The notes below the pieces were generated by a model. That model ran no database searches and was not told the DNA's origin. It was given only the letters and a program-made list of their open reading frames with translations. 64,000 bases of DNA. It comes from Gigantopelta aegis. Its lineage: Eukaryota > Mollusca > Gastropoda > Neomphalida > Peltospiridae. Location of the stretch: positions 54,224,213 through 54,288,212 of the forward strand of contig NC_054712.1 in the NCBI RefSeq assembly GCF_016097555.1. The letters are read 5' to 3'. Below are positions 23,431 through 35,157 of the stretch, piece by piece; within the stretch, counting starts at the first letter, position 1, and the number at the start of each line of letters is the position of its first letter. The translations under genes were made by a program, and so were the position numbers.

Positions 23431-23802
23431 GGTGCAAACCCTAGTTTTAACCCGTAAAAAAAATGACACTAAGTTTAGTTACTTTACAAACCTGTAACTA
23501 ATTTGGATAAAGTTACAACAGAGTGAAAAAAGAGTGTGGCGTTAAAACAAGAAATATCCTTAAAAACAGAATATAACTCTAATCAACAAACAGCTACTTC
23601 TCAAACACGTGCGTTTTTAAAAATATTAAAAATGCAATTTTTTGGTACTACAAACACCAGGATGACCAGAAACACTTCGCTTCTACAGAAATGGATCATC
23701 TAAATAATAAAATATAAGTAATGTTTGATTTCAGTTATCATAAACGGCTCTAATAGTGAAAAATATGCTGTAGTGTTTAAAAACTAGTGTCTGTCCCTTT
23801 AA
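23431..23802. mobile_element. MITE of the 'aaagggacagaccctagt' family, copy 1
   Basis: Ends 'aaaccctagttttaacccg' and 'aactagtgtctgtcccttta' are inverted. Interior shares 'aatgcaattttttggtac' and 'caccaggatgaccagaaaca' with the copies at 27941 and 49043. Confidence 0.75.
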
Positions 23803-24185
23803 TACACAATATTAGTAATTGTATGTACCTACCACCAACTAAAATCTCTTTCATTGGCTTCTGTCAATTACAAATGATGATCCAGTAGCAATTCGACTTC
23901 TCACATGTCAATACCTTAATATAAATCATTAAATAGCTGTAATTTCTTTAATAATTTAATAGAATAGAAAGATAATTTAGTTGAATTTACAATAAGAAGT
24001 ATGTTGTTTATGGAACCCACCTAGAGGTTTTTTTCCCTCTTCAAATTAAATTATCATACTTCATGGGTGTTAGTTGAAAATGTATTCATAATATGAAATA
24101 ATAAACATATTAATTGTACATAACTTAAATAATGCAATAACCACCTAAACATTAACACTTAGTAGGATTAATACTTAGTAGGATC

Positions 24186-24725
24186 TGACAGGTCTTACTA
24201 GTAGGTGGTCTTACTAGGAAGTTACATAAATGAACTATACTTAACTATATCACAAAGTACATCTCTCTCGGGGGGGGGGGGGGGGGGGGGGGGGGGGAAT
24301 TCAAATCTGGGATATTTCAAAATAGGTTGCCATCATAAATAATTCATCATCACATTAACAATCTAATTGAAATCAGACCTCATGGATCCTCGTATCAAGA
24401 TTATACAAGTTTAATTCAACCAATGAAAATATTTAAAACACATTTGTAACAAATTCATAAAGCTTCAGGACATACTAGGAACTGACAGTTTTTACTAACA
24501 GGTGGTCTTAATAGGAAGTTACATAAACAAACAATACTTAAATATATCTCAAATGCATCTTTCTTGGGGGAAAAAAACAGAAGTTCAAAACCAGGATACT
24601 TCAAAATAATCATAAGTAATGCATCACATTCACAATAACAATCTAATTGAAATTACACCTCAGGGGTCTCGATATCAGAATTATAGAAAATGGGGGTTTG
24701 ATTCAACCAATGAAAATGTCTGACA
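24186..24725. repeat. Direct duplication of ~290 bp, with long poly-G
   Basis: 'taggaagttacataaa' through 'caatctaattgaaat' to 'attcaaccaatgaaaat' occurs at about 24186-24430 and again at about 24478-24725. The first copy has a run of about 28 G at 24270-24297. Confidence 0.75.
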
Positions 24726-25652
24726 CACATCTGACTGTACTACACACACCGTAACACATTCATAAAGCTGTTCATGATGAAAGGTCACCAGGTCACAAAA
24801 ACATACTAGGCTCATATTAGATCTATTGACGAAGACCAAAATAGATTAGCAGTAAGAACTGATTTGAATTGGTTGCAATGACAATGCTATATCAATTAAC
24901 TTTATAGGACCTATACATTTATAACATCATTTTAATTTTTTTGTTAATTATTAAATTATTCCAGTTTGTTTCTGATGTAAAAAGAAATGTTTTGGAAATA
25001 ACAAAAGTGTTCTATTTTTAATTGCACTTTTTAAAAACACTTTTCAAGATATAAATAAAACGGCAAGACCCGCCCATAATAAAGAATGCTGTCTGCTTAT
25101 GGAATTTAAAATGATTACATATATATATATAATAGTTAGTTTTTTTTAATCCTGCGTAGATCTCCAATTAATAAAGACAGATTAATAATTTTAAAAATCA
25201 AATATAGACTTTAGGATAAATAAATCAAGACAATCTAAAATCAAACTTCATGGGCAGACAACATCATGGCTGGGTGCTGCTGTTTCATTTATATTCCGAC
25301 CAATGTTTTAACAAACTGCACATAAAATTGGAGCAGTATTGTTATTTTCAAAAGAGTTTTCCTTTTCCAAGTGACACTGCAATTATTGGGGGGTAGAAAA
25401 CACTTAGAATTTTGGCTGGAACCATATACGTTGCTGTAGCAAATGGTCTCAATAAGAAGTCACCTAAATGGCCATCTTTTCTTTTCACCAATTTTAAATA
25501 ACTCTGTAATGTTAACCAACATTTGTAGTTCCGGACATCACAAAATTCAAAATGTCTCTCCTTATACCCTCACAGAAGGCACATCAATAAGTTTACAACG
25601 TTTACCCTAGATGAAGCATACTGGCTCCTTCCAAACAATAAATTCACTATGA
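24726..25652. other. No gene seen
   Basis: AT-rich, probably 3' UTR or flank of the phosphatase gene. A weak third relative of the 24-kb duplication may lie at 25430-25560. Confidence 0.45.
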
Positions 25653-25770
25653 CCCTAATAGATCTGTCAAAACACAACTGTAATGAAATGGGGTGTAAAA
25701 AAAAATATGGCCCTAATAGATCTGTCAAAACACAACTGTAATGAAATGGGGTGTAAAAAAAAAGAAAAAA
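25653..25770. repeat. Two-copy direct repeat of ~58 bp
   Basis: 'ccctaatagatctgtcaaaa' to 'gaaatggggtgtaaaaaaaa' occurs twice in a row, just downstream of the phosphatase stop. Confidence 0.85.
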
Positions 25771-25841
25771 AAGTCAAAACTGGGATTTATCAAACACAGG
25801 GTAACAATTCACACTAGATTCATGACACTACATAACCACTT

Positions 25842-26141
25842 TCATCTATCAGTCTCACGGTTGACGTCATCACAATCACCATGATTGGCATCATTCACTT
25901 TACCATCATCATTACCATCATCATTGTGGTCATTCACTTGTTGTGAATTTGTAACATCGCCATTATTGGCATCACGATTTGACTTCTTGCGATTGCTGTA
26001 GGCATCGAGTGGCAGGGGGTAGTCATCGGACGGGGGTGAGCCGTGGAGGACAAACTTGTTGTAGGCTTCCAGCAGCTGTCTCATCTCCGATTCATCATCA
26101 TTGTGTATGGGTGGGAACTGCTCTTTCAGACGTTTTCTTTC
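25842..26141 (-). CDS. DUSP22: DUSP22-type exon 5 (acidic Asn/Asp-rich tail)
   Basis: Acceptor ttggcag, 99 codons and TGA. Begins ERKRLKEQFPPIHNDD, then LLEAYNKFVLHG, and ends with a tail built of Asn, Asp, Gly, Val. The tail is encoded by imperfect atc/atg-type trinucleotides on the + strand, so it may have grown by repeat expansion. Confidence 0.85.
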   Translation of the reverse strand, partial: ERKRLKEQFPPIHNDDESEMRQLLEAYNKFVLHGSPPSDDYPLPLDAYSNRKKSNRDANNGDVTNSQQVNDHNDDGNDDGKVNDANHGDCDDVNRETDR

Positions 26142-29100
26142 CTGCCAAATTGCACGATTGAAAATTATTTAGTACCAGGAAATTACAGATTTTGGATTTG
26201 TTGTCCTGACTAATGAAAATCTCAATGATTTCAATTTATTTTTGTACTTATGTAGGATCAAGTATTCTGTTCAAGGCACACATATGAGCTGCAGGGTACA
26301 CATACAGGTTGTATCTTCAACACAATGGAAGGAAGAAAATGGTTTATTTAACGACGCACTCAACACTTTTTATTTACAGTTATATGGCGTCGCACATATA
26401 GCTCGAAAATAATTTTAAAAAAATAAAAATAAAACAAGTATTCTGAGAGCACTGCTAAAGCAATACACGTCTCCTATCGTCCCAACAAATTTTCGTATCA
26501 CCTAAGTAAAGGGGCATAACTCTGCCAGAAATGGGTATATCGCCATGAAATTCAAACTTGGTGTGTAACCGTACATAATAAAGCTATACACAAAATTTCA
26601 ACTCAAATATTTTTCTTTAGGCATTGTAAAACAAAATCCGGGAGAAAAAACTAAAATATATATCCTATGTTCAAGGGCCATAACTCTGATAGACAAACTT
26701 GATCTGTAACAGTAAATGACAGGGAATATTTTGTTCAGTATCGTGTCGTGTAGCGAACGATTTTCGACTGACTAGAAATAATGCAAATCAAGATTTTGAA
26801 AACAAAGTGTTCCCTGCATGATAAAACTATACTCAAAATATCAACTCAATATCTCAAATCATTGTGAAAAAAACACCCGGAAAACTGTATGTGGGACAGA
26901 CAGATGAACAGACAGACAGATGGACGGAGATGAAACCTATAGTCCCCTCCGGTGGGAATGGTAGGGGACTAATAACAAATGAGCTGTGTGTATCTACCTC
27001 CTCCAGTTTTTCACACTGGTATGACATAAGCTGCCGCTGGAAGCCAAAGTTTGGGTTGGCACAGTTCCGAGCACCGCGAATTGCATGAAGCGTGTCACGC
27101 CACCTGAAATTAGTCACGGTCATAAGGTAGGCTGCCGTGATAGTTACACTTCGAGAAACACCGGCCAAGCTGAAATATAATGTAAAACAAAAACGTAAGA
27201 CAGGATGTTAAAAATACTGTCAGTTAACATTAGCCAAGCTGAAATATAATGTAAAACAAAAACGTAAGACAGGATGTTAAAAATACTGTCAGTTAACATT
27301 AGCCAAGCTGAAATATAATGTAAAACAAAAACGTAAGACAGGATGTTAAAAATACTGTCAGTTAACATTAGCCAAGCTGAAATATAATGTAAAACAAAAT
27401 CGTAAGACAGGATGTCAAAATACTGTGACAACAAAGACACTGAAATTTAACAGAGGAAAAAAAATCACAGACAGGACATATCTATGTACGATTTTTGAGG
27501 GTTTTTTATTTTAGCTAGTAATTAATAATTGTTATCAACAGATTCTGAATCCATCAGATTTCTCAGACTAATGATTACTTTTCACATTTTAACAAATTAC
27601 ATTAAATGACCAGTAAGTTTGGCCTGCTGTACCTTCAAGATCACCTTCTTCTTGCTATATTTTCAAATAAACAAAATATAGAAAAATCCTTCTTAATGAT
27701 TAGTATTAAGGGTTTCAATGACCCGCAACATATAATTTGTTTAATATAGAATTAGCTATGAAAAATTAATGCTGAACTAAATGTAAATGTTTAATCCATA
27801 ACTACCAGAAAACTGATCACTCCACCTTTGTTGGGATAATATAAAATGTGCTGATGTTCCAAACATTGCCATGCTAAGTGATGCAAAACAAAACTAACTC
27901 TCTTTGAACTGGTAATGGTGAACGACAGTAATAATTCCCCTTAAAGTCGCAGACCCTAGTTTCAGCCTGTGAAAATGGACACTAAGTTTACTAAATCTAC
28001 AAACCTGCAACACACACATAAGGATAAGGTTATAACAGAGAGAAGCTAAAGTCTGTGATGTTTAAACAGGGAAATACCGTCTACAAATAGCTAGAGCTTG
28101 TTTTGATAATATTACTTCTAAGAATAACGCGCATTATTAGAATTTATGAAAAATGCATTTTGGGGTGTTGCAAAAACCTGGATGTCCAGAACCACTTCAG
28201 GTGTATGAAAATTAATATTCTAACTAATAAAATTTAAGTACTTCTAATTTAAATTATCAAAAAACAACTTTAATAGTAAAAACAATATGTTGTAATGTTT
28301 AAAAACTAGGATCTGTCACTTTAATGTTTATATTCCTTTCCTTCGATTCTCCTCACATAAGCCACTCACCAGTGGATGAGGACTCGGCCCCCGTCGAGCC
28401 TCGCTCTGTGTATGAAGTCAATACACTCCGGGAAGTACTGAGTGAGGTCCTGGTCCGGGCTGTCACTGGCCACGATACACAGGTACTGCATGTCCTGATG
28501 GGAGAAAAAATTACAAGATTTTTAACACAACAATTTTTTTTCTAAAGGTGCATTCCCTATCACCCATCCTCACCTCTGTACACATCAAAGTGCTCTTAAA
28601 ATACAGTGGATAATTAAATATTAAAAGTTAGTTTGTTTTGTTTAACACCACCAGGTCAGGTCAGGTCATAGTTTTTAATGTGCACATTCAGAACAAGCTG
28701 TTGTAGTACACGCCTGTCATGGGCGCAGGTGTTGACTTTCGCCGGCTCCTCCGTCCAGGACAGGAAAAGGTTTGGGGGTGGGTGAGAGAGGGAGTCGCCC
28801 GCGCTGGTGTATGCAAGGGAGCCCAAGCAGCCTGACCAGGGTCAGTAGCGGGCGAGGGTTGGCTTTGGTGTGTTTGAATTCGCAAATGTCCCTTAGGATT
28901 AAAGACAAATAGAAAATGTTGTGTAACTTCTGGAATGTAATTTTGACACATAATTTAGAATGGTTCATCAAAATTGAAAATGGAGCTAATTGGTTGATTT
29001 GAGTTAGTTGATTGAAAAGTAGCTTCATTGATTTATTAATCATCAACTATCGGTTAATATATGGGTTACCAGTTATCCCGAGTTAATCCATATCTGTGAC

Positions 29101-31511
29101 ATCACACTATTGTTCAAGGTGTAGATTATTTTTCAAGAATCAACACCTGTGAAATAATGTAATTTGAACTTTTTATGAGTTAGGGACAGGGATTCGAACC
29201 CACTACCGACAGAACTTGTACATTATAAACAAGTACAACACATTAGCCCATGAGGCCAAGCATCTGCATCATCAAATGAACATGTAATTTAAGCCTTATA
29301 AACCTGATACTAGTGATAGTAATGTATTCTGGCGGAACACAACGAAGACTGTCGGAAACTAAATTGGAAATCACAGGTTACATGTTTAGCATGTGCATCA
29401 CACTTAATGCCAGCTATCCCATGCTGAGGTTTTTTGACCTAATCATTCAAGTTAGGTCCGAAAGGACCCTACTATTTTGGGTTATTAGTTTTGTAAATAT
29501 TCTGTGCCATTTCAACCAATATTTTTCATTAAAAAAGATCAAATAGAAGTTAATTTAGCAGTCACCGTGTATTCTCCATTACTGAAATAACTGAAATTAA
29601 TAAATGAATTAATAAACATAAATTATTTCACGAGGGACATAAATTTAATAATAACTGGTTTTATTTATTATCTCAGCGTTTTTTTCTCTAAATAATATTT
29701 TTTAAAAAGGAATAAAAGTTATAAATTTTAACTCTCAAATATGTATAAAATATATGAGCATTCAGTACCGTATCCTGAAAATTAATAAAAGATGACACCG
29801 TTGAATCGTTTGACAGCTTGAGCTAACACTCATTAAGACAAAACGATTAATAATGTTGTCACTGACTGGATGACATTTGACCTCTACTGACTCTAGATAT
29901 AGCTGGTGTAGCTATTCTGCTCAATCCCACTTGTAACAAAAAAAAAAAGGTTGAAACTTTTTTTTAAATTTTTAAGTCCTTTATAATTATTGGATACACT
30001 ACATTAAACAGTCAACAATAAATACATTTATAAATTATTTCAGTATATTTTATGCTATTTCAAATTCAAGCAGTTTGTATTTCACAAAAGTCACTTGTCC
30101 AATCGACCCGACAGAGCTCCATACATAGGTGTTGAGGACAATGATTGTAACCAGCTGCAAACTCTGGGTCCTCGATAATACCTCGATAGCTTTCTCACCA
30201 AGAATGGTGTCATTGTTCAGTAATAACGTCTGTTTAATTTCATGACTAGCTCAGCAGCTTTGACAAATGTGTAGCCTAGTGGCAGTGGATTGATACTACT
30301 GTAGGTCCGACTTATGGCAGACTTTAAAATCATAGACGTCTGAAACACCAGTCATATTAACCACTATTTATTATTATTTTAAATCATGCATGAGAATCGG
30401 TCCCAGACCGAGATAAAAGGACTTTCCCCCAGCCCTGGTGAGTGTGTCTGTGTGTGTGTGAGCATGCTTGTGCACGTGTGTCTGTCTGAGCATGTGTGTG
30501 TGCTTGCTTGCATGTGTCCATGCGTGTGTTCATGCATGCATGAGTGTGCATAATGAATTATAAAAGACAACCTTAAGAAGCTGTTTGGCATTATCATGGA
30601 TAGATAATATGTGGGTGATTTTGTGTTTCTTCAATTCATCTTCATCCTTTGCATCACGGAAATTACCAACATAGACACCATCAATGATCTACAAAAACAA
30701 TAAGTGTCTGTTTCAGTACACACATTAAATTGGTTCAACCCTTTCAATTCAGAATGAAGTAAAATGTATTAATTGTCTTGGTAAATCAGATGAGATTAAG
30801 TCCTCAGAATCTTCTTCCTCTAAATAAAAAGGCACTTTTCCTATCCCCCACCCTCCATTACTTTTGACCCTGAATTAAATTTCTACCAAATAATATATTA
30901 TTATTAATTCTATATAAGCTTCTTAAAACATTTTTATTGAGTTTTTTAAAGTCATAATAAAATAATGTATTACATGAAATAATAGTGCTGGTAGTAATAA
31001 AATTATAAATTGATATAGAGATTAAAAAGATTATCTCTCCACTTCAATCCAGTAATGAGCAGGATGTCGACCAATGGTAAAGCACTTGACTGAAGCACTG
31101 TCAGTCTAGGATCAATCCCTGTTGATGGGCCCATTGGACTATTTCTCGTTCCAGCCAGTGCTCCACAATTGGTGTAACAAAGGCATTATATATTTATGAC
31201 GTCGTGTGTGTCACTGACAGGAATTCCAAACAAACATTTATAAACAACACTTACATCATAAAATTTAGACCAACACATATCTTGCTTCAGAAAAGATTCA
31301 ACAGTAAATTTGTTAAAGTATGTACGTCCAACTAAACAGTGAGATGTAGCGTATAGATGAAATCAGGTTCTTGGGGAATCACAACAAATTTGGACACGTT
31401 AATGCTGATTTTAGTGTTGCAAATGGATTGGATTAGCCAATTAACTTTCACGATATATGCAGATTAAATATGAATTCTGAATATAGTTACCTTGTTCATA
31501 GCATTGCCCAT
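25842..31511 (-). CDS. DUSP22: Dual-specificity phosphatase of the DUSP22/DUSP15 (JSP1/VHY) type, complete
   Basis: Five exons on the - strand (31511-31491, 30688-30572, 28494-28370, 27169-26998, 26141-25842) join in phase into 244 codons. The protein begins MGNAMNK, as DUSP22/15 do, giving Gly2 for N-myristoylation and membrane attachment. The fold follows: IIDGVYVGNFRDAKD, THILSIHDNAK, general acid Asp57 in VASDSPDQDL, and the P-loop HCLAGVSRS with catalytic Cys88 and Arg94, the same numbering as human DUSP22. ANPNFGFQRQL is the family's recognition segment. Family members act on Tyr/Thr phosphates in MAPK (JNK) and receptor signalling. The tail (residues ~146-244) is longer than in 184-aa DUSP22 and is Asn/Asp-rich from about residue 195. 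DUSP15 orthology is possible. Divergent from the chromodomain gene upstream, convergent with RECQL4. Confidence 0.9.
26328..26400 (-). mobile_element. SINE tail only, in phosphatase intron
   Basis: 'ggtttatttaacgacgcact' to 'gttatatggcgtcgcacata'. Confidence 0.75.
26430..26962. mobile_element. Repeat of the 'aagggccataactctg' family
   Basis: Begins 'aagtattctgagagcactgc', has internal near-duplicate 'ccataactctg' blocks, then 'gacagacagatgaacagaca' and the end 'ggtaggggactaataac'. A second copy is at 55050-55535. A small MITE is inserted at 26720-26816. Confidence 0.75.
26720..26816. mobile_element. 97-bp MITE nested in the preceding repeat
   Basis: Ends cagggaatattttgtt and, on the other strand, cagggaacactttgtttt. 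It interrupts a stretch that is continuous in the sister copy near 55200. Confidence 0.7.
26998..27169 (-). CDS. DUSP22: DUSP22-type exon 4 (P-loop and core helices)
   Basis: Acceptor atatttcag, donor GAGGAG|gtagat. Encodes LAGVSRSVTITAAYLMTV, then WRDTLHAIRGAR and ANPNFGFQRQL. The acceptor is the first of four near-identical tandem copies of this acceptor in the intron. Confidence 0.92.
27161..27430. repeat. 69-bp tandem repeat duplicating the DUSP22 exon-4 acceptor
   Basis: Four units, 69 bp apart. Each contains, on the - strand, 'ttatatttcagcttggc', i.e. the polypyrimidine tract, AG and first exon bases. The copy at 27169 is the real exon start; the other three (AG at about 27239, 27308, 27377) run into 'taatg' and have no coding continuation. 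The 69-bp length is a multiple of three, so the array is open in one frame without being a gene. Confidence 0.9.
27431..27940. other. Intron sequence, nothing recognised
   Basis: AT-rich part of the phosphatase intron between exons 3 and 4. Confidence 0.5.
27941..28323. mobile_element. MITE of the 'aaagggacagaccctagt' family, copy 2
   Basis: Left 'ttaaagtcgcagaccctagt', right 'actaggatctgtcactttaa'. It ends about 45 bases from phosphatase exon 3. Confidence 0.8.
28370..28494 (-). CDS. DUSP22: DUSP22-type exon 3 (general acid, start of P-loop)
   Basis: Acceptor catcag, donor CACTG|gtgagt. Encodes YLCIVASDSPDQDLTQYFPE through VLIHC; the catalytic Cys codon is split across the intron (TG|C). 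Confidence 0.92.
28654..28885. repeat. GC-rich block in phosphatase intron, probable dispersed repeat
   Basis: 'cgcctgtcatgggcgcaggt', 'ctcctccgtccaggacagga' and 'gtcagtagcgggcgagggtt' stand out from AT-rich surroundings. No splice-bounded frame in phase with the gene. Confidence 0.5.
28886..30430. other. Intron sequence, no exon seen
   Basis: AT-rich intron between phosphatase exons 2 and 3. 'atttcacgagggacataaa' near 29627 resembles the end of the 3-kb inverted-repeat structure. Confidence 0.5.
30436..30550. repeat. Imperfect (TG)n / 'gcatg' microsatellite
   Basis: 'gtgtgtctgtgtgtgtgtga' and 'tgcttgcttgcatgtgtcc' next to phosphatase exon 2. Confidence 0.85.
30572..30688 (-). CDS. DUSP22: DUSP22-type exon 2
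   Basis: Acceptor tttttgtag, donor CTTAAG|gttgtc, 39 codons in phase 0. Encodes GVYVGNFRDAKDEDELKKHK then THILSIHD, the N-terminal strand-helix part of the phosphatase fold. Confidence 0.9.
31058..31188 (+). mobile_element. SINE family A, head half only
   Basis: 'ggatgtcgaccaatggtaaa', 'ctaggatcaatccctgttga' and 'ccagccagtgctccacaatt'; the tail is missing. Confidence 0.75.
31491..31511 (-). CDS. DUSP22: DUSP22-type exon 1 (MGNAMNK)
   Basis: ATG GGC AAT GCT ATG AAC AAG then donor gtaact. The seven residues match the first exon of vertebrate DUSP22 (MGNGMNK) and the exon ends at the same codon. A 'cacag' just before the ATG could be an acceptor for a 5' UTR exon. Confidence 0.85.
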
Positions 31512-32189
31512 GGCTGTGTTTTGGGGTCAGTTTTTCAATCAATCAAGATATTGTTGAAAATAAAAGGAGGATCCCACTGAAATGAAATTCATCTTCGACG
31601 TCTTGTTAAATCTGTAAAGTGAAAAGTAGCCTAATTAAAGTGTTACCAACATTAAAAATAAAAATCTTTTGTAAACAAAAGCTTGTGAAAACTGCTTCCC
31701 AAATAAGGCGAGCTAACTCAGTTGTTTGGAAAGACAGCATTTTTGGTGGCCCTTTGAAAATTTTATGCTGATTGAGCATTAATTTTTGTTACTTAACTGT
31801 GATTTCCTATATATAGTTATATAGTCCAGGGATGTGATACATATTTTTTTTTTAAGATGAAACAGCTTTTTCTCGATCATTCGACATTTTTAGTAATTTA
31901 CTTCACAGGCATTGACATGAAATACCATGATTTACAAATAAAGGCCTAATTTCATAAATGCTTTCAATAAGGAGGGCTGCTTATTCAAAGATGTGGGCCT
32001 ACTTCTGGTCAAATATGGTACTCATAGGAAACAAAAGTCCAGTTTCGTGATTTTACTGGCACAGTATAATAATCATGAGAAACGAAAGTTCGGTTTCGTG
32101 ATTTTACCAACACGCTATCAACATGGTACCGTAAACTATGGTTTCCGTGAAATCCAGCAGTCCGACACAAGAGAGAGAGCGAGAGAGGG

Positions 32190-32249
<60 letters not shown>

Positions 32250-33097
32250 CATAGATTCATAGTCTGTCAATGGCACTTGTAGTCTTGACCAAGCTTTGAA
32301 ATGGTAGACAACACTTGCTGCAGACTACAGAATTACAAAAATTGCAAGTGTACAAAAGGAATAAAGAGGCAGTTTGTGTTTGGAAATTTTGGTTGCCCGG
32401 CGTACAACTAAACTGTAAATTTTACTCGTCCGAGCAAATTTTTTACTTGTCTTGGGCGAGCAGACGGGTACTTTTGGCCAGCCCTGCTCATTGAAAATAT
32501 AATATAAAGTGCCAAAATTTAGAGCAGACATTTCTAAAAATGTATTATTTATTTATTTAAATTAAATTAATACATGTTTTATTTAATTTTTATTTATATC
32601 ATATTAGTCCTTTGGAAGTTAAAGGTAGACTAAACTCCAACAAGAGCCTTATGTGTTGGAAAGATGCATACCCGGACCACCAACACACGCGTAATTTTAG
32701 ATTTAATAAAAAAACATGATTATTCCTGCTAACTGGGGGCAGCCATTTTGTTTTGTTTTTGTGACGTCCGCTCTGTCTAACTTCTCTATTATGCACAGTG
32801 TAAACAAACACTCTAATTTACCACAAAGTGCTTCACTTTCATCAACCTGACTTGTAAAACAACACAAATGACTTGATAGTATAATAAACTATTTAACTAA
32901 ATATATTTCAATTTGCATCAATATAACGAAATGGAGTTATAGTATTTTTTCTCTTTTAAAAAATCCAAAGAAAAAATGCATATTATTAGGCCTATTGGTA
33001 TGTTACGTTCGAGCAAAAACTACCATTCATGATAACCAAGTGATAATTTTCTTTTCTTTGGGACTATGTAATTGGTCGGTTTTGTGGTTTTAGATGG
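31512..33097. other. Divergent spacer, phosphatase side
   Basis: Should hold the promoter of the phosphatase gene; no core motif stands out. Contains a (GA)n microsatellite at 32173-32247. Confidence 0.45.
32173..32247. repeat. (GA)n microsatellite
   Basis: About 35 GA units with a few interruptions at the left. GA/CT runs near promoters can bind GAGA-type factors; here only the repeat is seen. Confidence 0.95.
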
Positions 33098-33294
33098 CAG
33101 GGCTAGCTCTGGCACTCGCCAAATTCGCCAATTGCGAATTTTGAAAGCAGTTTGCGAATTTTATTTTAGTTTGGCGAAATAATTTCATGTAATAATTGAC
33201 ATTTTTTTTACAAAATAACAGACAATTTCTGTAATTTTTTAAGTTTACTTGACAATTTGGTGTGAATTGTTTTGCTCACTCAGAGCTAGCCCTG
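33098..33294. mobile_element. 197-bp MITE, ends CAGGGCTAGCTCTG
   Basis: Left cagggctagctctgg, right cagagctagccctg, flanked by gatgg on both sides (33093-33097, 33295-33299). Interior repeats 'gcgaatttt'. Confidence 0.85.
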
Positions 33295-34247
33295 GATGGG
33301 AAAGTCTATTTAATCAAGGGTTTTACAGAATTTCTTACAGTAATAAAGCAGCAGGACAGCTGGTAAGGTCCATTATGATTTGAGGTTATCACACAATACC
33401 ATGTGAACTTAATAAAAGAGGCACCTCTTTTTAGTGTGTCTAAACACAGTGTCTGGGGCCCATCTAAATATACACCTGCTAATCAAGAACCACAGGTACA
33501 GGCCACGGAAAGAAAAGACCAATTAACCAAGAAAACCCTCCGACTATTATTTCAGTACGTGGGTTAATTTATATACAAAACATAATGCAGTTATTTCAAC
33601 ACTTTGACAATGGTGGTTTATTTTGTATTGAAAAATAAACCACATATACACAATGCTATGTTACTGGGATGGATATTATTACAGAACATTGCAATGCATC
33701 CGCAAAAATCAGGTATGTTTTGTTTCTTCAGTTTGAAGACTAATTCTTAACGTGACATGTTAGATATTAAATAATCACCAGCTCACCAGAGGGCATATTC
33801 ACTGGGATGGTACAAAATGGCTGCACCCGTTATATATATAATAGCCGTCACATTTAACCATTTTATTAATTAACTATACGATTATACTTGTTGATATTAA
33901 GCAATAATGTGCATTATGTATCGTTGAATATGCATACCAGTCCAAAAGCCTTGCTTTAGCATTCCTTTAAGGAAGGAGGTTGGGCCCCAAGCCTCGCAGG
34001 GAAGATTATTTATTGGAGTTTGGAAGAGCACGAGTTGTATAGAAATGCTATAAGAAAAAACCTGACATCCCCAAGTAAATCTTTTCCCTTTCTAAAACTG
34101 GCCGACAGGTTATTACTTCAGTGGCCCCAGGCCCTCACCCTTATATTTTATTTATTTTTTACATTTGGCCACATGTCATTGGCCCCCACCCTCCCCCCCC
34201 CCCACAATGGATTTTCTGGATCCTTCATTTCAACTTATTTCCGTGCC
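33295..34247. other. No gene seen in divergent spacer
   Basis: AT-rich; nothing recognised. Confidence 0.45.
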
Positions 34248-34475
34248 TATATCCAATTAAGGTTAAAGCATGCTGTCCTGGGCACACACCTCAGCTATTT
34301 GGGCTCTGTCCAGAACAGTGGGTTAGTTGTTAGTGATCAGTGAGAAAGACGAGGGCATAGTGGTCTTACACACTGGATCGTTAAAACTCGCTCTGGGTGG
34401 GAGCCAGTACCGGGCTGCAAACCCAGTCCCTACCTACCAGCCTTATGTCCGTTGGCTCAAACACGACACCACCGA
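34248..34475 (-). mobile_element. SINE family D, nearly full length
   Basis: Tail 'ccaattaaggttaaagcatg' on the left, 'gtgggagccagtaccgggct' and head 'cacgacaccaccgatgcc' on the right. Confidence 0.8.
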
Positions 34476-35157
34476 TGCCACTGTTCTTGTACAACTACAA
34501 GTCTAGCTCAAGTTACCTCCATCCCTAACCTTTATTGATATTGATATCTGGGGTAGTCAAAAACAAATTTATTATTTATTAATTTAATGTTATGAGTTTA
34601 TATTTTTCTTACTCAACTACAGAAAAAAATATATACACTGATTAATATGGATTTCTCATAATTATTGTTGGAGTTTATACTGGATAAATAATAACAAAAG
34701 AACTATGAACGCGACCACCCTTACAGACTAGTCTAAGTCTTCAGCCAACTAGCCCCAGTGGTCCGAGTGGATACACCAACGCTATGCATTAGCCTTCAGC
34801 ACCTGTAGAATCCCTAATTGAAATATTCTAGTTCAAGCAATTCGCTATAAAACAATATTGATTCTGTTATACAAACAATAACATTACAACAAATATGTTG
34901 TTTACGTTGAGATTAAGCCGTCAAAATGTCAAGAAACATCTTTTGGTTTAGCAGGAGCAGAGCCTGCTCACTGAAGTGTGACAATCAGTTTTCAGCCAAC
35001 CGGAACAGAGCACGGAAACTAAACACCTAGCGAAAAAATAGTAAAATAAAATCGATGATCGATAAAGTATTGTATCTCTTTTTATTCTTTATAGTTGAAA
35101 ATATTTTAAAATTAAAATATAAATTGCGACTCCCCAAAAATAAGTCTCTTTCGAATT
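34476..35157. other. Promoter-side spacer of the chromodomain gene
   Basis: AT-rich, no TATA-type arrangement that stands out. See the SBS-like site at 35158. Confidence 0.4.

Noticed and set aside
27144-27440. 98-aa repetitive frame next to phosphatase exon 4
   Set aside because: Translation of the 69-bp acceptor repeat, not coding.
28324-28545. 73-aa frame on + strand
   Set aside because: Antisense shadow of phosphatase exon 3.
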